64,000 nt of DNA from contig CAVQBR010000002.1 in NCBI GenBank assembly GCA_963710865.1, positions 930,001 through 994,000 of the forward strand, read 5' to 3'. Positions 16,391-24,697 of this stretch are shown here, one piece after another. Every line of letters begins with the position of its first letter. Position 1 is the stretch's first letter. The position numbers were made by a program, and so were the translations under genes. Origin of the DNA: PRDV01 sp963710865 (lineage in GTDB: Bacteria; Babelota; Babeliae; Babelales; Babelaceae). The notes under the pieces were generated by a model that did no database searches, was not told the DNA's origin, and saw only the letters and a list, made by a program, of their open reading frames with translations.

Positions 16391-17422
16391 TTAACCGACA
16401 CGAAAGCAACAATCGTCTGAACTGCAAGATACATGTTTGACTTCAAAAGCGTCTTGTATTGCACGAGGATAGAGAGGTCCACCAATATGGATAGGCTCTC
16501 CCCCACAAAATCCACCGCTTATGAGCAGTGCTTGCAATCTTCTGATGTGGCTCGCTCCAGCTATGACTATAACCCTGGCGCCTGATTCGTTTACGATGAG
16601 AACTTTGAGATATAAGGCTACATCGGTAAGGTAGCAACCTATGGTGAGGAGTGTTAGCAATAGATGCCTTCTTAATGGTATGTTATTGTAAACTTTAGGT
16701 TCGCGGACAAGTAAATTTCCCGTAGCTTTTAATTTATCAGTTGAGCTTATATTGTGGATTTTGCAGCACTCAAGTAGTTCTCGATATAGTTTATATGCTT
16801 CGTTGAGATATTCTTCCGCTTTGCTGTTGTTATAAGTATCACCAAAATAGTTCTTACATGCAAACGAGATAGTACGATAATACCGTTCGATCTCTTCCCA
16901 AAGATCATTGAAAGTTGCTTCGTTGCTAATGGCATAATCACAAAGTGTATCAGTTGCATTTAAATTGCGAAATATGTCGAGGCTTTCTTCGTCTATATCG
17001 TCAAATTCTGTTTCGCGATCTAAGAGAGCTATTGCTAAATGAAGGATCCGGCGTAAGTCAAAATCTTCTATTCTGTGCACTGTTCCGCATGCTATTGTTC
17101 TCAATTCTTTCAGCTTATCTAACAATATACTTTGTGCTTTGATTATGTGTAATCTCTTTTCAGATGCTTCCAAAAATATGTGAATAGGCTCTTCTTTTCT
17201 CTGTCTCTTATATCTTTTCAGACAGTTGCATATAAATTCACCTTGCTCTTTTTCTTTGGCACAGTCTGCTTCTTTCGCGTTCATGTAATCGATGTGCTGA
17301 TCTCCAAAACCCCAAATTTCTGGTCCACTTTCCTTGTGAATATGGGTGATACATCGCAATATCGCATGTGACTGACTAAAAAAGCTTGCCAAGACAAGTA
17401 TCCAACCAAGAGCTCGAAACAT
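16391..17422 (-). CDS. Exported TIKI/EreA-like family protein (copy 1)
   Basis: The 343-residue protein has a signal peptide (MFRALGWILVLASFFSQSHA), then IWGFGDQHIDYMN, IHIFLEAS, THR-type GTVHRIEDFDLRRI, and near the C-terminus RVIVIAGASHIRRLQALL. The pattern GD-x-H, a strand ending in Glu, and G-x-SHI-x-x-L recalls the TIKI/TraB/EreA/ChaN superfamily; this is by motif only and moderate in strength. The end is Cys-rich (CSSDDCCF). It is a paralogue of 33773-34903, and both are paired convergently with a J-domain gene. Confidence 0.6.
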   Translation of the reverse strand: MFRALGWILVLASFFSQSHAILRCITHIHKESGPEIWGFGDQHIDYMNAKEADCAKEKEQGEFICNCLKRYKRQRKEEPIHIFLEASEKRLHIIKAQSILLDKLKELRTIACGTVHRIEDFDLRRILHLAIALLDRETEFDDIDEESLDIFRNLNATDTLCDYAISNEATFNDLWEEIERYYRTISFACKNYFGDTYNNSKAEEYLNEAYKLYRELLECCKIHNISSTDKLKATGNLLVREPKVYNNIPLRRHLLLTLLTIGCYLTDVALYLKVLIVNESGARVIVIAGASHIRRLQALLISGGFCGGEPIHIGGPLYPRAIQDAFEVKHVSCSSDDCCFRVG

Positions 17423-17633
17423 AGTGTACCCCGCTTTTCATAATTCAAAACAAGCTTAGAACAAATTTAAAAAAAATAATAGTGAAAAGAATACAGGATT
17501 CTCTAAAGACCTTTATACAAGGAATAATTCTTTTTGATTATCAAGATGTGCTGCCATGAAGATGCCTCTATTTACTTGCCATCTGCTTTATTCCGACCTG
17601 TGTGTTCTGTCTGGATTTGTGCCGCTTCAATCG

Positions 17634-18506
17634 TTATTTCTTGAGGACCTCAGTAATATCTTTTCGCTCATATATTAATGCAGATACTGACTTAGAGAGT
17701 TTAATGGCATCTGGGAGGGCATGTTGGAAGAGGTTGCGGCCAATCGCACCACCCGAGGTGCCCTGTGAGAGTTGAGAAAAGAGTGCATTGAGAAAAGCAT
17801 CGGGTGTTGTATGTTCTCCACCAGCACAGACTACTTTTGTGTTTCCAGCAGCTTTTATTATTGCGGGTAAAGCATCAACGTCACGTGGGGGATGAATCTT
17901 CACAAAGTCAGCACCAAGGGCTGCAGCCACTCCAGTCGCTCCGGCAAGAAGCTGTGGGTCTCGCTCATCCTTAATAGTGCTACCGCGGGGGTACATCCAT
18001 AAAAGGGCAATGAGCCCGTGCTGATGTGCCTTGAACACTGCTTGAGATGCTTGTGCAAGCATGGCAGGTTCTGAACTGCTACCAAGATAGACAGTTAGCC
18101 CAATACCTCTGATGGGTAGTTGTGATTCTTTTGCGAAGTCGACCACGTCATCGACTGACCAGAGTTGTGCACTAAACGGATCTGGATCTGACCGAAGGTT
18201 CGTTTTCGAATTAAGCTTTACTACGTAGTTTACTGAAGGATAGTGCTTTCCGTAACGAGCTATTAGTCCGAGCTGAGTAGCTAGCGCTCCAATGGGAGCT
18301 TTGCTAGCAACGGCGAAGAGATGCTCAGGAGTTTGAGCTGCTGGGTCGATACCTGGTCCAAAGAAGTCATTATTCAGATGCTCGAGTTTATGGTCGGCAG
18401 CAAAGAGGAACAGGCGGCCAGTGTCTTTTGTAAGTGCAGTGTAGTGTTCACGATATGCTTCGTGAGCAGTGAGGGGAACGTCAGCTGGGATAATGAGTTT
18501 TTCCAT
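17634..18506 (-). CDS. Class I fructose-bisphosphate aldolase of the DhnA/FbaB type
   Basis: The 290-residue protein matches the archaeal-type class I aldolase family: LFAADHKLEHL near residue 35, VVKLNSKTNLRSD, a strand with LLWMYPRGS, DFVKIHPPRD (candidate Schiff-base Lys), VVCAGGEHTTPDAFL and GAIGRNLFQH, the phosphate-binding Gly/Arg segment. The family cleaves fructose 1,6-bisphosphate by a Schiff-base mechanism; a related activity such as transaldol-type DHNA-linked aldol chemistry is possible. It starts 8 bases after ftsI ends, on the same strand, so it probably shares that transcript. AAGG precedes the ATG. Confidence 0.8.
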   Translation of the reverse strand: MEKLIIPADVPLTAHEAYREHYTALTKDTGRLFLFAADHKLEHLNNDFFGPGIDPAAQTPEHLFAVASKAPIGALATQLGLIARYGKHYPSVNYVVKLNSKTNLRSDPDPFSAQLWSVDDVVDFAKESQLPIRGIGLTVYLGSSSEPAMLAQASQAVFKAHQHGLIALLWMYPRGSTIKDERDPQLLAGATGVAAALGADFVKIHPPRDVDALPAIIKAAGNTKVVCAGGEHTTPDAFLNALFSQLSQGTSGGAIGRNLFQHALPDAIKLSKSVSALIYERKDITEVLKK

Positions 18507-18514
18507 GGAATACC

Positions 18515-20146
18515 TTAAATAATTTTATCGTGAATAAGCATTTTGTGAGCAACGCGTTCAAAGAGGGGCGGAACAACCTGAGCAGCGAGTAACCCCTTTT
18601 TACTCGTTTCTTTTATAAAGACAACAACGATTCGTTTATACGATCCTTTCTCGACGATCGTCATAAGACTAAAAATATGACGATGAGCGTCATACTTACC
18701 ATTGGTAATTAACCGTGCAGTTCCTGTCTTGCCCATAACAGTATAGCCTTCAATGCGAGCCTTACGGGCGGCGCCTTCATCGATAGTTTGGCGTAAGATC
18801 GCTTTCATCTGGTCGATCGTTTCTTCTTTAAAGAAGGGCCCTTCCTTGAGAGGAGGCTCATCCGTTTTAAGAAGGCGCGGTTTGATCCGGTAGCCATTGT
18901 TCGCTATGACGCTTAATGCTTGACCAAGCTGGAGGATATTTGCACTGATTTCATAGCCAAATGAGAGCGAGATGAGAGATGCTTTTGACCATTTTTCTGG
19001 TGGGGTAATCAAGCCGCCATTCTCACCAGGAAAGATTCCTAGTTTTGTGCCAAACCCGAGATGCCGGTAATGTTCATAGAGTTTGGTACCTACCTTTTGA
19101 GCTACTTTTGCAACACCAATATTATTTGAAAACTGAATGACTTCCGCAAACGGTATAATCCCATTTGCTTTTGTCGTATTGACCGGAATGCCATGTAACT
19201 TTGTATGAAGTCGATTTTCGCAGTCGATCAATGTTGTAGGAGCTACTGCTTTTTCTTCTAAAGCGGCAAGTGCGAGGAATGCTTTGATAACTGAGCCTAA
19301 CTCATAGGCGTCGGTGATAATACGGTTTTTAGTCAGTGCTTGGTCAACAAGCTCGGTATCATTAGGGTTGAAATCTGGATAGTTTGCCATAACGAGGATA
19401 TCTCCATTGTCTGGATTGAGGATGAGTACCGATCCTTCTTTAGAGCCCATCTGTTTGACATAGTCCTTAAGCTCTTCATAGGCAAGGAATTGTAATACGC
19501 TATCTATTGTAAGGCTCAATGGTTGCGCTTCAGCACCTTCAACCTTGGTTTGCCTGGTAAAGTAAAATCGACCTGAGCGTGCATCTTTCTCAACAATATA
19601 GGTGGTAGGCTTTCCAGCAAGAGTAGTATTATACAAAGATTCAATGCCAAAGAGGCCCTGGTTATCTATATCCGTTATGCCAACAATTGGACCTACTGAT
19701 TGTATAGGATAGAATCTGCTCGGCTCTTTGATCAATTTTATATCCGTCAGGCCACTGCTTTCGATAAGCGCAATCTCTTTTGCGCTCAATCGCCTTTTGA
19801 GGTACATAAAATGAGAACGGCTCTGTTTTTTCAAGCGTGCAGCTGCATTCTTAAAATGCTTTTCAAGAAAGCGGGAGAGTGCCTCTTTTTGTTCGAGTTT
19901 GCTGGGAATAATAAAGGCTGCAATCGACTCTTTATTAAGTGCGAGAGGTTGTACCCCCGATCTGTCATAAATCTCTGCTCGTGGGGGCGTTAATGTGGTT
20001 GTTGTGGTGTACTGTTGATATGCAAGTGTCTGAAAAAATTGTGCTCGGCGTATTTGTACCAGGTATAAATTAAAGAGTACAAAGAGGTACATCGATACGA
20101 AGATGAAGAATAGGAGAATGAGTCTGGAATTAGGTTGTGCGTTCAT
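18515..20146 (-). CDS. ftsI: Class B penicillin-binding protein, FtsI/PBP3-like transpeptidase
   Basis: The 543-residue protein has one N-terminal membrane segment (LILLFFIFVSMYLFVLFNLY), the PBP-dimer region (PPRAEIYDRSG), and a transpeptidase domain with all three motifs: SVIK (SxxK) in YELGSVIKAF, SNN in QFSNNIGVA and KTG in VMGKTGTA. It cross-links septal peptidoglycan on the periplasmic side. FtsI rather than PBP2 is favoured because an FtsL-like gene lies immediately upstream and overlaps it by 17 bases. No PASTA domain follows. Confidence 0.88.
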   Translation of the reverse strand: MNAQPNSRLILLFFIFVSMYLFVLFNLYLVQIRRAQFFQTLAYQQYTTTTTLTPPRAEIYDRSGVQPLALNKESIAAFIIPSKLEQKEALSRFLEKHFKNAAARLKKQSRSHFMYLKRRLSAKEIALIESSGLTDIKLIKEPSRFYPIQSVGPIVGITDIDNQGLFGIESLYNTTLAGKPTTYIVEKDARSGRFYFTRQTKVEGAEAQPLSLTIDSVLQFLAYEELKDYVKQMGSKEGSVLILNPDNGDILVMANYPDFNPNDTELVDQALTKNRIITDAYELGSVIKAFLALAALEEKAVAPTTLIDCENRLHTKLHGIPVNTTKANGIIPFAEVIQFSNNIGVAKVAQKVGTKLYEHYRHLGFGTKLGIFPGENGGLITPPEKWSKASLISLSFGYEISANILQLGQALSVIANNGYRIKPRLLKTDEPPLKEGPFFKEETIDQMKAILRQTIDEGAARKARIEGYTVMGKTGTARLITNGKYDAHRHIFSLMTIVEKGSYKRIVVVFIKETSKKGLLAAQVVPPLFERVAHKMLIHDKII

Positions 20147-20405
20147 CGGGTACCGGTTTTATTTGATTGAGATGTATTTTTTGCATCTGGGATTGCGTTG
20201 CAAACTCTTTTATATGAGCAAGATCATGGCTAGTATGCAGAGCTTGCTTCAGCTGCTCTATTTTATGGACAAGTTCTCGTCTCCTTTTCTCAGATTTTTG
20301 CTTCTGGAACGAAAGCTTAATCACCATACTCTGATGATGGATATAAAAAAAGATCAGAAAGATCTGAATACTTGCAAACAAAATGATAAAGGACGGTTTT
20401 TTCAT
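20130..20405 (-). CDS. FtsL-like division protein
   Basis: The 91-residue protein has a short cytoplasmic start, one membrane segment (SFIILFASIQIFLIFFYIHH) and a charged coiled coil (SEKRRRELVHKIEQLKQAL). This is the FtsL layout; FtsL sequences are poorly conserved, so the call rests on topology and position before ftsI. GGAGG stands before the ATG. The usual upstream rsmH (mraW) is absent: the IscB element ends about 25 bases upstream. Confidence 0.65.
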   Translation of the reverse strand: MKKPSFIILFASIQIFLIFFYIHHQSMVIKLSFQKQKSEKRRRELVHKIEQLKQALHTSHDLAHIKEFATQSQMQKIHLNQIKPVPDERTT

Positions 20406-20464
20406 TTAAAATTCCTCCACAAGCGCGGAAACTGGGCCCTTTAGGGCGCAGAGGAAGCGCTCGT

Positions 20465-21730
20465 CTATACTATGTACCTATAACCATCACTTGCGTGAAT
20501 GCGCTTACAATATTTGTAGCTAATTCCCTGCTTAACGCCTTGGGCTGTTGTTATGTTAAAAAAGCCAGTAGCCCGTACTGCTACTTTTCCAATATGAGTG
20601 CCCTTATGTTTGCCCTGAGGTACACAAGCCCTTACTATGTCTCCTGTCTGGAAGCCAAAACTTTTTCCCGACTGCTTAGGACCTGTTCGTGGAAACCCAT
20701 AACGGTCCACCCTGGTCATCTGCCGTGATCCATGACCAGTCGCGATAATTATCAAAGGCTTAATATCTTTTATAATAAGACGTGCTGGTGTTGAAGCACC
20801 TACGCACGCAGCATCAATCCAATGGTTTTTCTCAAGATTTTGTTGTATCCTATTAAACTTTGTTAGCGCGCCAGTTCCGGTCTCTACGGGTAATCCAAGG
20901 GCCAGCAACGCTGCATGAAGCTGCTTCCTCGAGGAATTAACTGCCGCAGCATCTTTTAACGAGCTCTTTGCTTGCTTCTGAACATCTGGATGACCAAACT
21001 CAAGAGCAGTTCTTGAGCCCTTCTTGATATTACAGGGGGCACAGGCAAGTGCCAAATTAGTAACACCATTAGTGCCGCCACGACTCTTTGGAACTATGTG
21101 GTCAATCTGAAAAGCGACCTTCTGAATACCACAATAAGCACAGGTTCTATTGAACTTCAAAAGAAGATATTCCCTAACTTCGTACCCATGCAGTGTGCCC
21201 TGTTGATATTCAATTCCTTCTATTTCTGGATTTCGAAGCAATTGAGTATCAAACTTAACCAACTCCATACTTATTGAGCTCATTGGACAGAACTTAATAA
21301 GTCTTCGTGCCCAGGTAATACAGTTATGAACCCTACTTTCTACCGAGGGAGGCAATGTGCCTTTAGCCCGTTTACGATTATCAAATCGTGGAGCGCGATA
21401 GCGTGTCTTACGACTTCTTCTTGAGCGGCGTAAAGAGCGACGACTTGTCATGCTTTCATGAATAGGTCCACTCCTGTGAAGAAGCTCAATCGCAAAAACA
21501 ACCCTACCAGTGTTTGCATTAACAATCGCTATCCCGGTAGTCTTACTTCCAGGATCAAACTTGAGAACATGGGGATCAACAAGATCGGTAGATTCCTTAT
21601 TAAGAATAATCGTAAAAGGGATCATACTAAACACTGCAGCCTTTCCTTCGTTAAGCAGTAGCCTTGCTTCTGCTGGTCTTAAAGGATTGCAGGGTTTTCT
21701 CAGATCATCTAAAACAAATACATATGACAT
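20465..21730 (-). CDS. iscB: IscB RNA-guided nuclease (RuvC with inserted HNH)
   Basis: The 421-residue protein has every IscB part: an N-terminal PLMP-like domain (residues 1-45, NPLRPAEARLLLNEGKA), RuvC-I with Asp59 in FDPGSKTTG, an Arg-rich bridge helix (about 96-121), RuvC-II with Glu156 in SISMELV, an HNH domain with C197-x2-C200, Asp210-His211 and C230-x2-C233, RuvC-III with His303 and Asp306 in KNHWIDAA, and a C-terminal TAM-interaction region. IscB proteins use an omega RNA to cut DNA and are ancestors of Cas9. All catalytic residues are present, so it may be active. The start is ATG 21730 at the 3' end of the predicted omega RNA. Confidence 0.93.
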   Translation of the reverse strand: MSYVFVLDDLRKPCNPLRPAEARLLLNEGKAAVFSMIPFTIILNKESTDLVDPHVLKFDPGSKTTGIAIVNANTGRVVFAIELLHRSGPIHESMTSRRSLRRSRRSRKTRYRAPRFDNRKRAKGTLPPSVESRVHNCITWARRLIKFCPMSSISMELVKFDTQLLRNPEIEGIEYQQGTLHGYEVREYLLLKFNRTCAYCGIQKVAFQIDHIVPKSRGGTNGVTNLALACAPCNIKKGSRTALEFGHPDVQKQAKSSLKDAAAVNSSRKQLHAALLALGLPVETGTGALTKFNRIQQNLEKNHWIDAACVGASTPARLIIKDIKPLIIIATGHGSRQMTRVDRYGFPRTGPKQSGKSFGFQTGDIVRACVPQGKHKGTHIGKVAVRATGFFNITTAQGVKQGISYKYCKRIHASDGYRYIV

Positions 21731-22010
21731 AAAAACAATCTTTCGCCCATTGCTGGGGTAACGTTTGCCTCGCTCATGTTTCGAATCGGCTAATCACAAG
21801 AACACTGGTTTAGACGCTCAACCTGTTTAATTCCTGTATTACAGGGCTTGAAACTGGCACGCATTTCAAGGTGTGAACTTAAGCTCTTCTTCGAAACGTA
21901 GCCAGGCATTGCGCCTTGGCTAAAGCTGGTCAACACGAGCTTCTGAAGCTCCGCCCTTTAGGGCGGCGTCGTTGACGCAGCGCACTCTGGTTAAACTCAT
22001 ACCGCTAGTA
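21731..22010 (-). ncRNA. Candidate omega RNA of IscB
   Basis: The 280 bases directly upstream of iscB carry no gene but strong structure on the minus strand. CCGCCCTAAAGGGCGG lies at about 21950-21966, flanked by GAGCTTC-AGAAGCTC and by GTCAACGACG and GTTGACC. Further on are AGCCAAGGCGCAATGCCTGGCT and, near the iscB start, ACCCCAGCAATGGGCGAAAG. Position, length and hairpin density fit IscB omega RNAs, in which the guide lies at the 5' end (near 22000-22020). The assignment is by position and structure, not by alignment. Confidence 0.65.
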
Positions 22011-22064
22011 TAAGCGAGGAAATGGTATTTGAGTAGTGCTTTTGTACAAATTCAGTAGATCTTC

Positions 22065-23246
22065 TCAAAGAATGGTTGTTCTGAAGAAAGTACTTGCTCC
22101 TGGAGAATGTGGTTTTATCTCTGTAGATCGATAGATGTCTTCAAGGAGCGAGTTCACTAGATCTCGAGCTTCAACATTGGGGTAGTCTACCCGATAGGTA
22201 ATTATTTCCTCATTGTATTGAGCAACGGTGAGATATCCCAGCTGGAACAGATAGGGGATGAGATGCATATTATTTATCTGTGCGTGGCTCAAGGCCATCT
22301 CGCTCAATTCTACCTCGCCGATGTCGCAGAGAGAGTGATGCTTTTTTTGCAAAAGACTGATAAGGAAAGGTTTCTGAGGAAAATCCTTTCTTTGCTGAGG
22401 AGCGAGAGAATGTAGGAGAGAAGAAGGATTAAAGACTGTCTGATCATGTCGTGAAAAGCGATAGCCACCGCATCTGAGCTTTATGGTACTCAGTAGTGTG
22501 GAGCGAGTAATATCGTGCTCATCAGCAGCTCTCTCAAGATAATATTCGAAGTAATCGATAACTTCTTCGTCCGTAAATCCCAGAAGAGTGGAAGCTTTTG
22601 GATCCATCGTGAGATCGGTCAAATGATTGAGCGCTGGAGAGAACCAAGTTTTAGCAAATTGAGTGCTTGCGGTAATGAACGTTGCTCGCAAGTGTTGATC
22701 TTGACTTTTAAGCACACAGAAGCAGTCACTCAGTAGAGTGCAGATCTCCTCAGCTCGAGATGTATCCTCTACTGCTTGTAAAATTGGATAATCACATTCA
22801 TTGATGAGGACAACGACCCGATTGTGTTTCTTTGCAAGCTCTGTAATAAGTTGCAGTAGTTTTAAGCTGGGAAACGGCGGTGAAGAAACATCTATTCCAT
22901 AGCCCAGAGCTACTGCTTCTATTCTCTGAGAAAGATCAGCCTCGATCGCGTCAGAGGTTGTTCCGATGAGCTCAGAAAAGTCTAAGGAAATCACTGGGTA
23001 TGCTGTCCATGTATAAGTGCTCTGGGTGCCAATCCAGAGGTTGTCAAAAAGATGTCTTTTGCCAAGAAAAATCTCTTGAAGGGTTGAAAGGAGAAGTGAT
23101 TTGCCAAATCTTGCTGGTCTTGATAAAAAATAATACTGTGAGGGGGCGGAAATTAACTTATATATGTGCTCTGTTTTATCAACATAGATACCATTGTGAC
23201 TTCTTATTTGTTCAAAAGAGTTGATATCCAGTGGTAGTTTCTGCAT
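22065..23246 (-). CDS. AAA ATPase of the PF09820 type, lacking the usual nuclease domain
   Basis: The 393-residue protein begins PLDINSFEQIRSHNGIYVDKT, the standard start of this family, with Walker A in RPARFGKSLLLSTL and the Walker B region VVVLINECDYPI. Most family members have Asp-Glu-Tyr-Asp here; the first Asp is Asn in this copy. Full-length relatives (about 500 or more residues) continue into a PD-(D/E)XK nuclease-like domain (DUF1703); this one stops soon after VDYPNVEARDLVNSLL. The IscB element begins about 55 bases past its stop, so insertion or deletion there may have removed the domain. Such genes are often multicopy in host-associated bacteria; their role is unknown. Confidence 0.75.
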   Translation of the reverse strand: MQKLPLDINSFEQIRSHNGIYVDKTEHIYKLISAPSQYYFLSRPARFGKSLLLSTLQEIFLGKRHLFDNLWIGTQSTYTWTAYPVISLDFSELIGTTSDAIEADLSQRIEAVALGYGIDVSSPPFPSLKLLQLITELAKKHNRVVVLINECDYPILQAVEDTSRAEEICTLLSDCFCVLKSQDQHLRATFITASTQFAKTWFSPALNHLTDLTMDPKASTLLGFTDEEVIDYFEYYLERAADEHDITRSTLLSTIKLRCGGYRFSRHDQTVFNPSSLLHSLAPQQRKDFPQKPFLISLLQKKHHSLCDIGEVELSEMALSHAQINNMHLIPYLFQLGYLTVAQYNEEIITYRVDYPNVEARDLVNSLLEDIYRSTEIKPHSPGASTFFRTTIL

Positions 23247-23335
23247 CGTTGGTTTCTTGTTGGTTTGTATCTTTCAGTAGTATAATCCGATTTAAACACA
23301 TGAGTCAAATGAATGTTTCTTATTGCTTTCCTTGA

Positions 23336-23614
23336 TTGAGCGCTAAGTTGATGTCAGAATGTTGTAGGTTGTTTATATGTATCTCGCTTGGAAAGATCGA
23401 AATGAGTCTGCATGGTATTCGTATTCCGATCTATGACCGCGAACGAGCAATTATTGACTCGTTTCGCCTGCTCAGTCGCGAAACGGCTATAAAGGCTCTG
23501 AAGTTCGCTCTTCAACCTGGGGATAGGCCTCTTAACCTCATAAAACTGCAAGATTATGCAGAGAAACTAAGATTCAATAGAGGCCCCTATCTGGAGACTG
23601 CAACAACGATCTGA
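23336..23614 (+). pseudogene. 5'-truncated AbiEi-like antitoxin/regulator remnant
   Basis: The open frame encodes RIPIYDRERAIIDSFRLL, then ETAIKALKFAL and LQDYAEKLRFNRGPYLETA. This matches the C-terminal part of AbiEi-type (type IV antitoxin) proteins, where a V-Y-D-xx-R-T-x-x-D-xFR motif is followed by ALEALR and a helix ending in PYLE. The N-terminal winged-helix DNA-binding part is missing, and no AbiEii toxin gene is next to it. It is probably a leftover of a lost toxin-antitoxin pair. The first 18 codons show no family match and no good start signal. Confidence 0.6.
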
Positions 23615-23704
23615 GAGCCTTATGTTTCACTTCGCCAGGAAAACAGTCCAACTGTTGAATCACTGGTAAGAACTAGTGTATGGTAGGATCATGAAAGGGT
23701 GCTC

Positions 23705-24697
23705 ATGATGCTAATCTTAGTTTTACTCATATCAGGGTTTCTGTGCGCTGGTAAGCCTCTCTTCTTTGATCGTGCTATCTGCTCTCAAGTAGAGGAGCGC
23801 TTACGTACCGAACAGATAACAAAGAGTATTCCCATGGTGAACTTTTTAAAAGAGTCTGGTAAGACTCCAAAAGGAGATCAACGGATTATGCTTATTGAGT
23901 TTGAAAGTGGTTTGCGGGGAGTATTTAAGCCTGGTCACTATTGCTATGCGGAAGTAGCTGCATATAAGGCAAGTTGCGTTTTGAGGATTGGCTTGGTACC
24001 ACCAACGGTGCTCAGAACTATTAGTGGTGTTGAAGGAAGTGTGCAACTATTTGTCGACTCTGATCTTGATACGAGCAACAAGCATCTGCGAAGAAAAGCC
24101 TATCGGTGGGTGTCTAGAAAAGAGAAAAGCGATATGGCAGTATTCTATTATGTGTTTGGTCAGTGGGACAATCAGCCTGATAATCAGATTATTACCTCTG
24201 ACAAGGATGGTTTTCACCTTGTGCTTATAGACAATGCAGCTTTGTGTCATAGCCAATATACCCGCTATGGTGACTTTTCGTTTGTGTGTAAGGGGATAAA
24301 TAGTACTGTTCCTTCTCGTAGGGGAGAACTATTTCCCTTTGATAAGGCACGTACTATCGTTCCATCGGCTCAAGAGGCCAAACGTCTGTTTGGTGCGTAT
24401 ATCGATGATAATCAGATTAAAAAAATCTGTAACCGAAAAAGACCGCTTACCTATGTTATCTGGGACCATGCCTTGTGGATCCAAATTCATAAGCATACGA
24501 AGGGAATGATGCCCAATTATACACAGAACTATTATGCAGTAACACTTAAAGCGCTGGCCAGTCTTACAGCAGAACAGTTGCATGAGATCTGGTCTGAAGG
24601 ATTGCATCTCGATAGATGTGAAGTCCTTATCGAACAAACCTTGCAGCGGCGAGATCACCTGCTTTGTGCAGCATATGCTGAAGGCACTATTCTTTAG
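23705..24697 (+). CDS. Exported kinase-like protein (PI3/4-kinase or FAM20/HipA-like fold)
   Basis: ATG 23705 is chosen because GAAAGGG lies 5 bases before it. The 330-residue protein has a signal peptide (MMLILVLLISGFLCAG), then GLRGVFKPGHY with a Lys where nucleotide-binding Lys is expected, EVAAYKASCVL, LVPPTVLRT and GSVQLFV. Next come YYVFGQWDNQPDNQII, comparable to the N-x-D-R-H-x-x-N catalytic loop, and LVLIDNAALCH, comparable to the metal-binding IDNG segment. This order fits PI3/4-kinase-related and FAM20-like kinases. The catalytic loop lacks the usual Arg-His. Substrate unknown. It converges on bamA with a 4-base overlap. Confidence 0.65.
   Translation: MMLILVLLISGFLCAGKPLFFDRAICSQVEERLRTEQITKSIPMVNFLKESGKTPKGDQRIMLIEFESGLRGVFKPGHYCYAEVAAYKASCVLRIGLVPPTVLRTISGVEGSVQLFVDSDLDTSNKHLRRKAYRWVSRKEKSDMAVFYYVFGQWDNQPDNQIITSDKDGFHLVLIDNAALCHSQYTRYGDFSFVCKGINSTVPSRRGELFPFDKARTIVPSAQEAKRLFGAYIDDNQIKKICNRKRPLTYVIWDHALWIQIHKHTKGMMPNYTQNYYAVTLKALASLTAEQLHEIWSEGLHLDRCEVLIEQTLQRRDHLLCAAYAEGTIL

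Larger units (their letters stand above)
20430..22010 (-). mobile_element. IscB-type insertion element (IS200/IS605 superfamily, no TnpA)
   Basis: The element contains an intact iscB, a structured upstream region that should encode its omega RNA, and a hairpin after the gene (GCGCCCTAAAGGGC around 20434-20448) that likely marks the right end. No TnpA transposase is present, so it would move only with a helper in trans. Its exact ends are not fixed by a target-site duplication, as expected for this superfamily. The upstream neighbour is a C-terminally shortened AAA ATPase gene. Confidence 0.7.
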
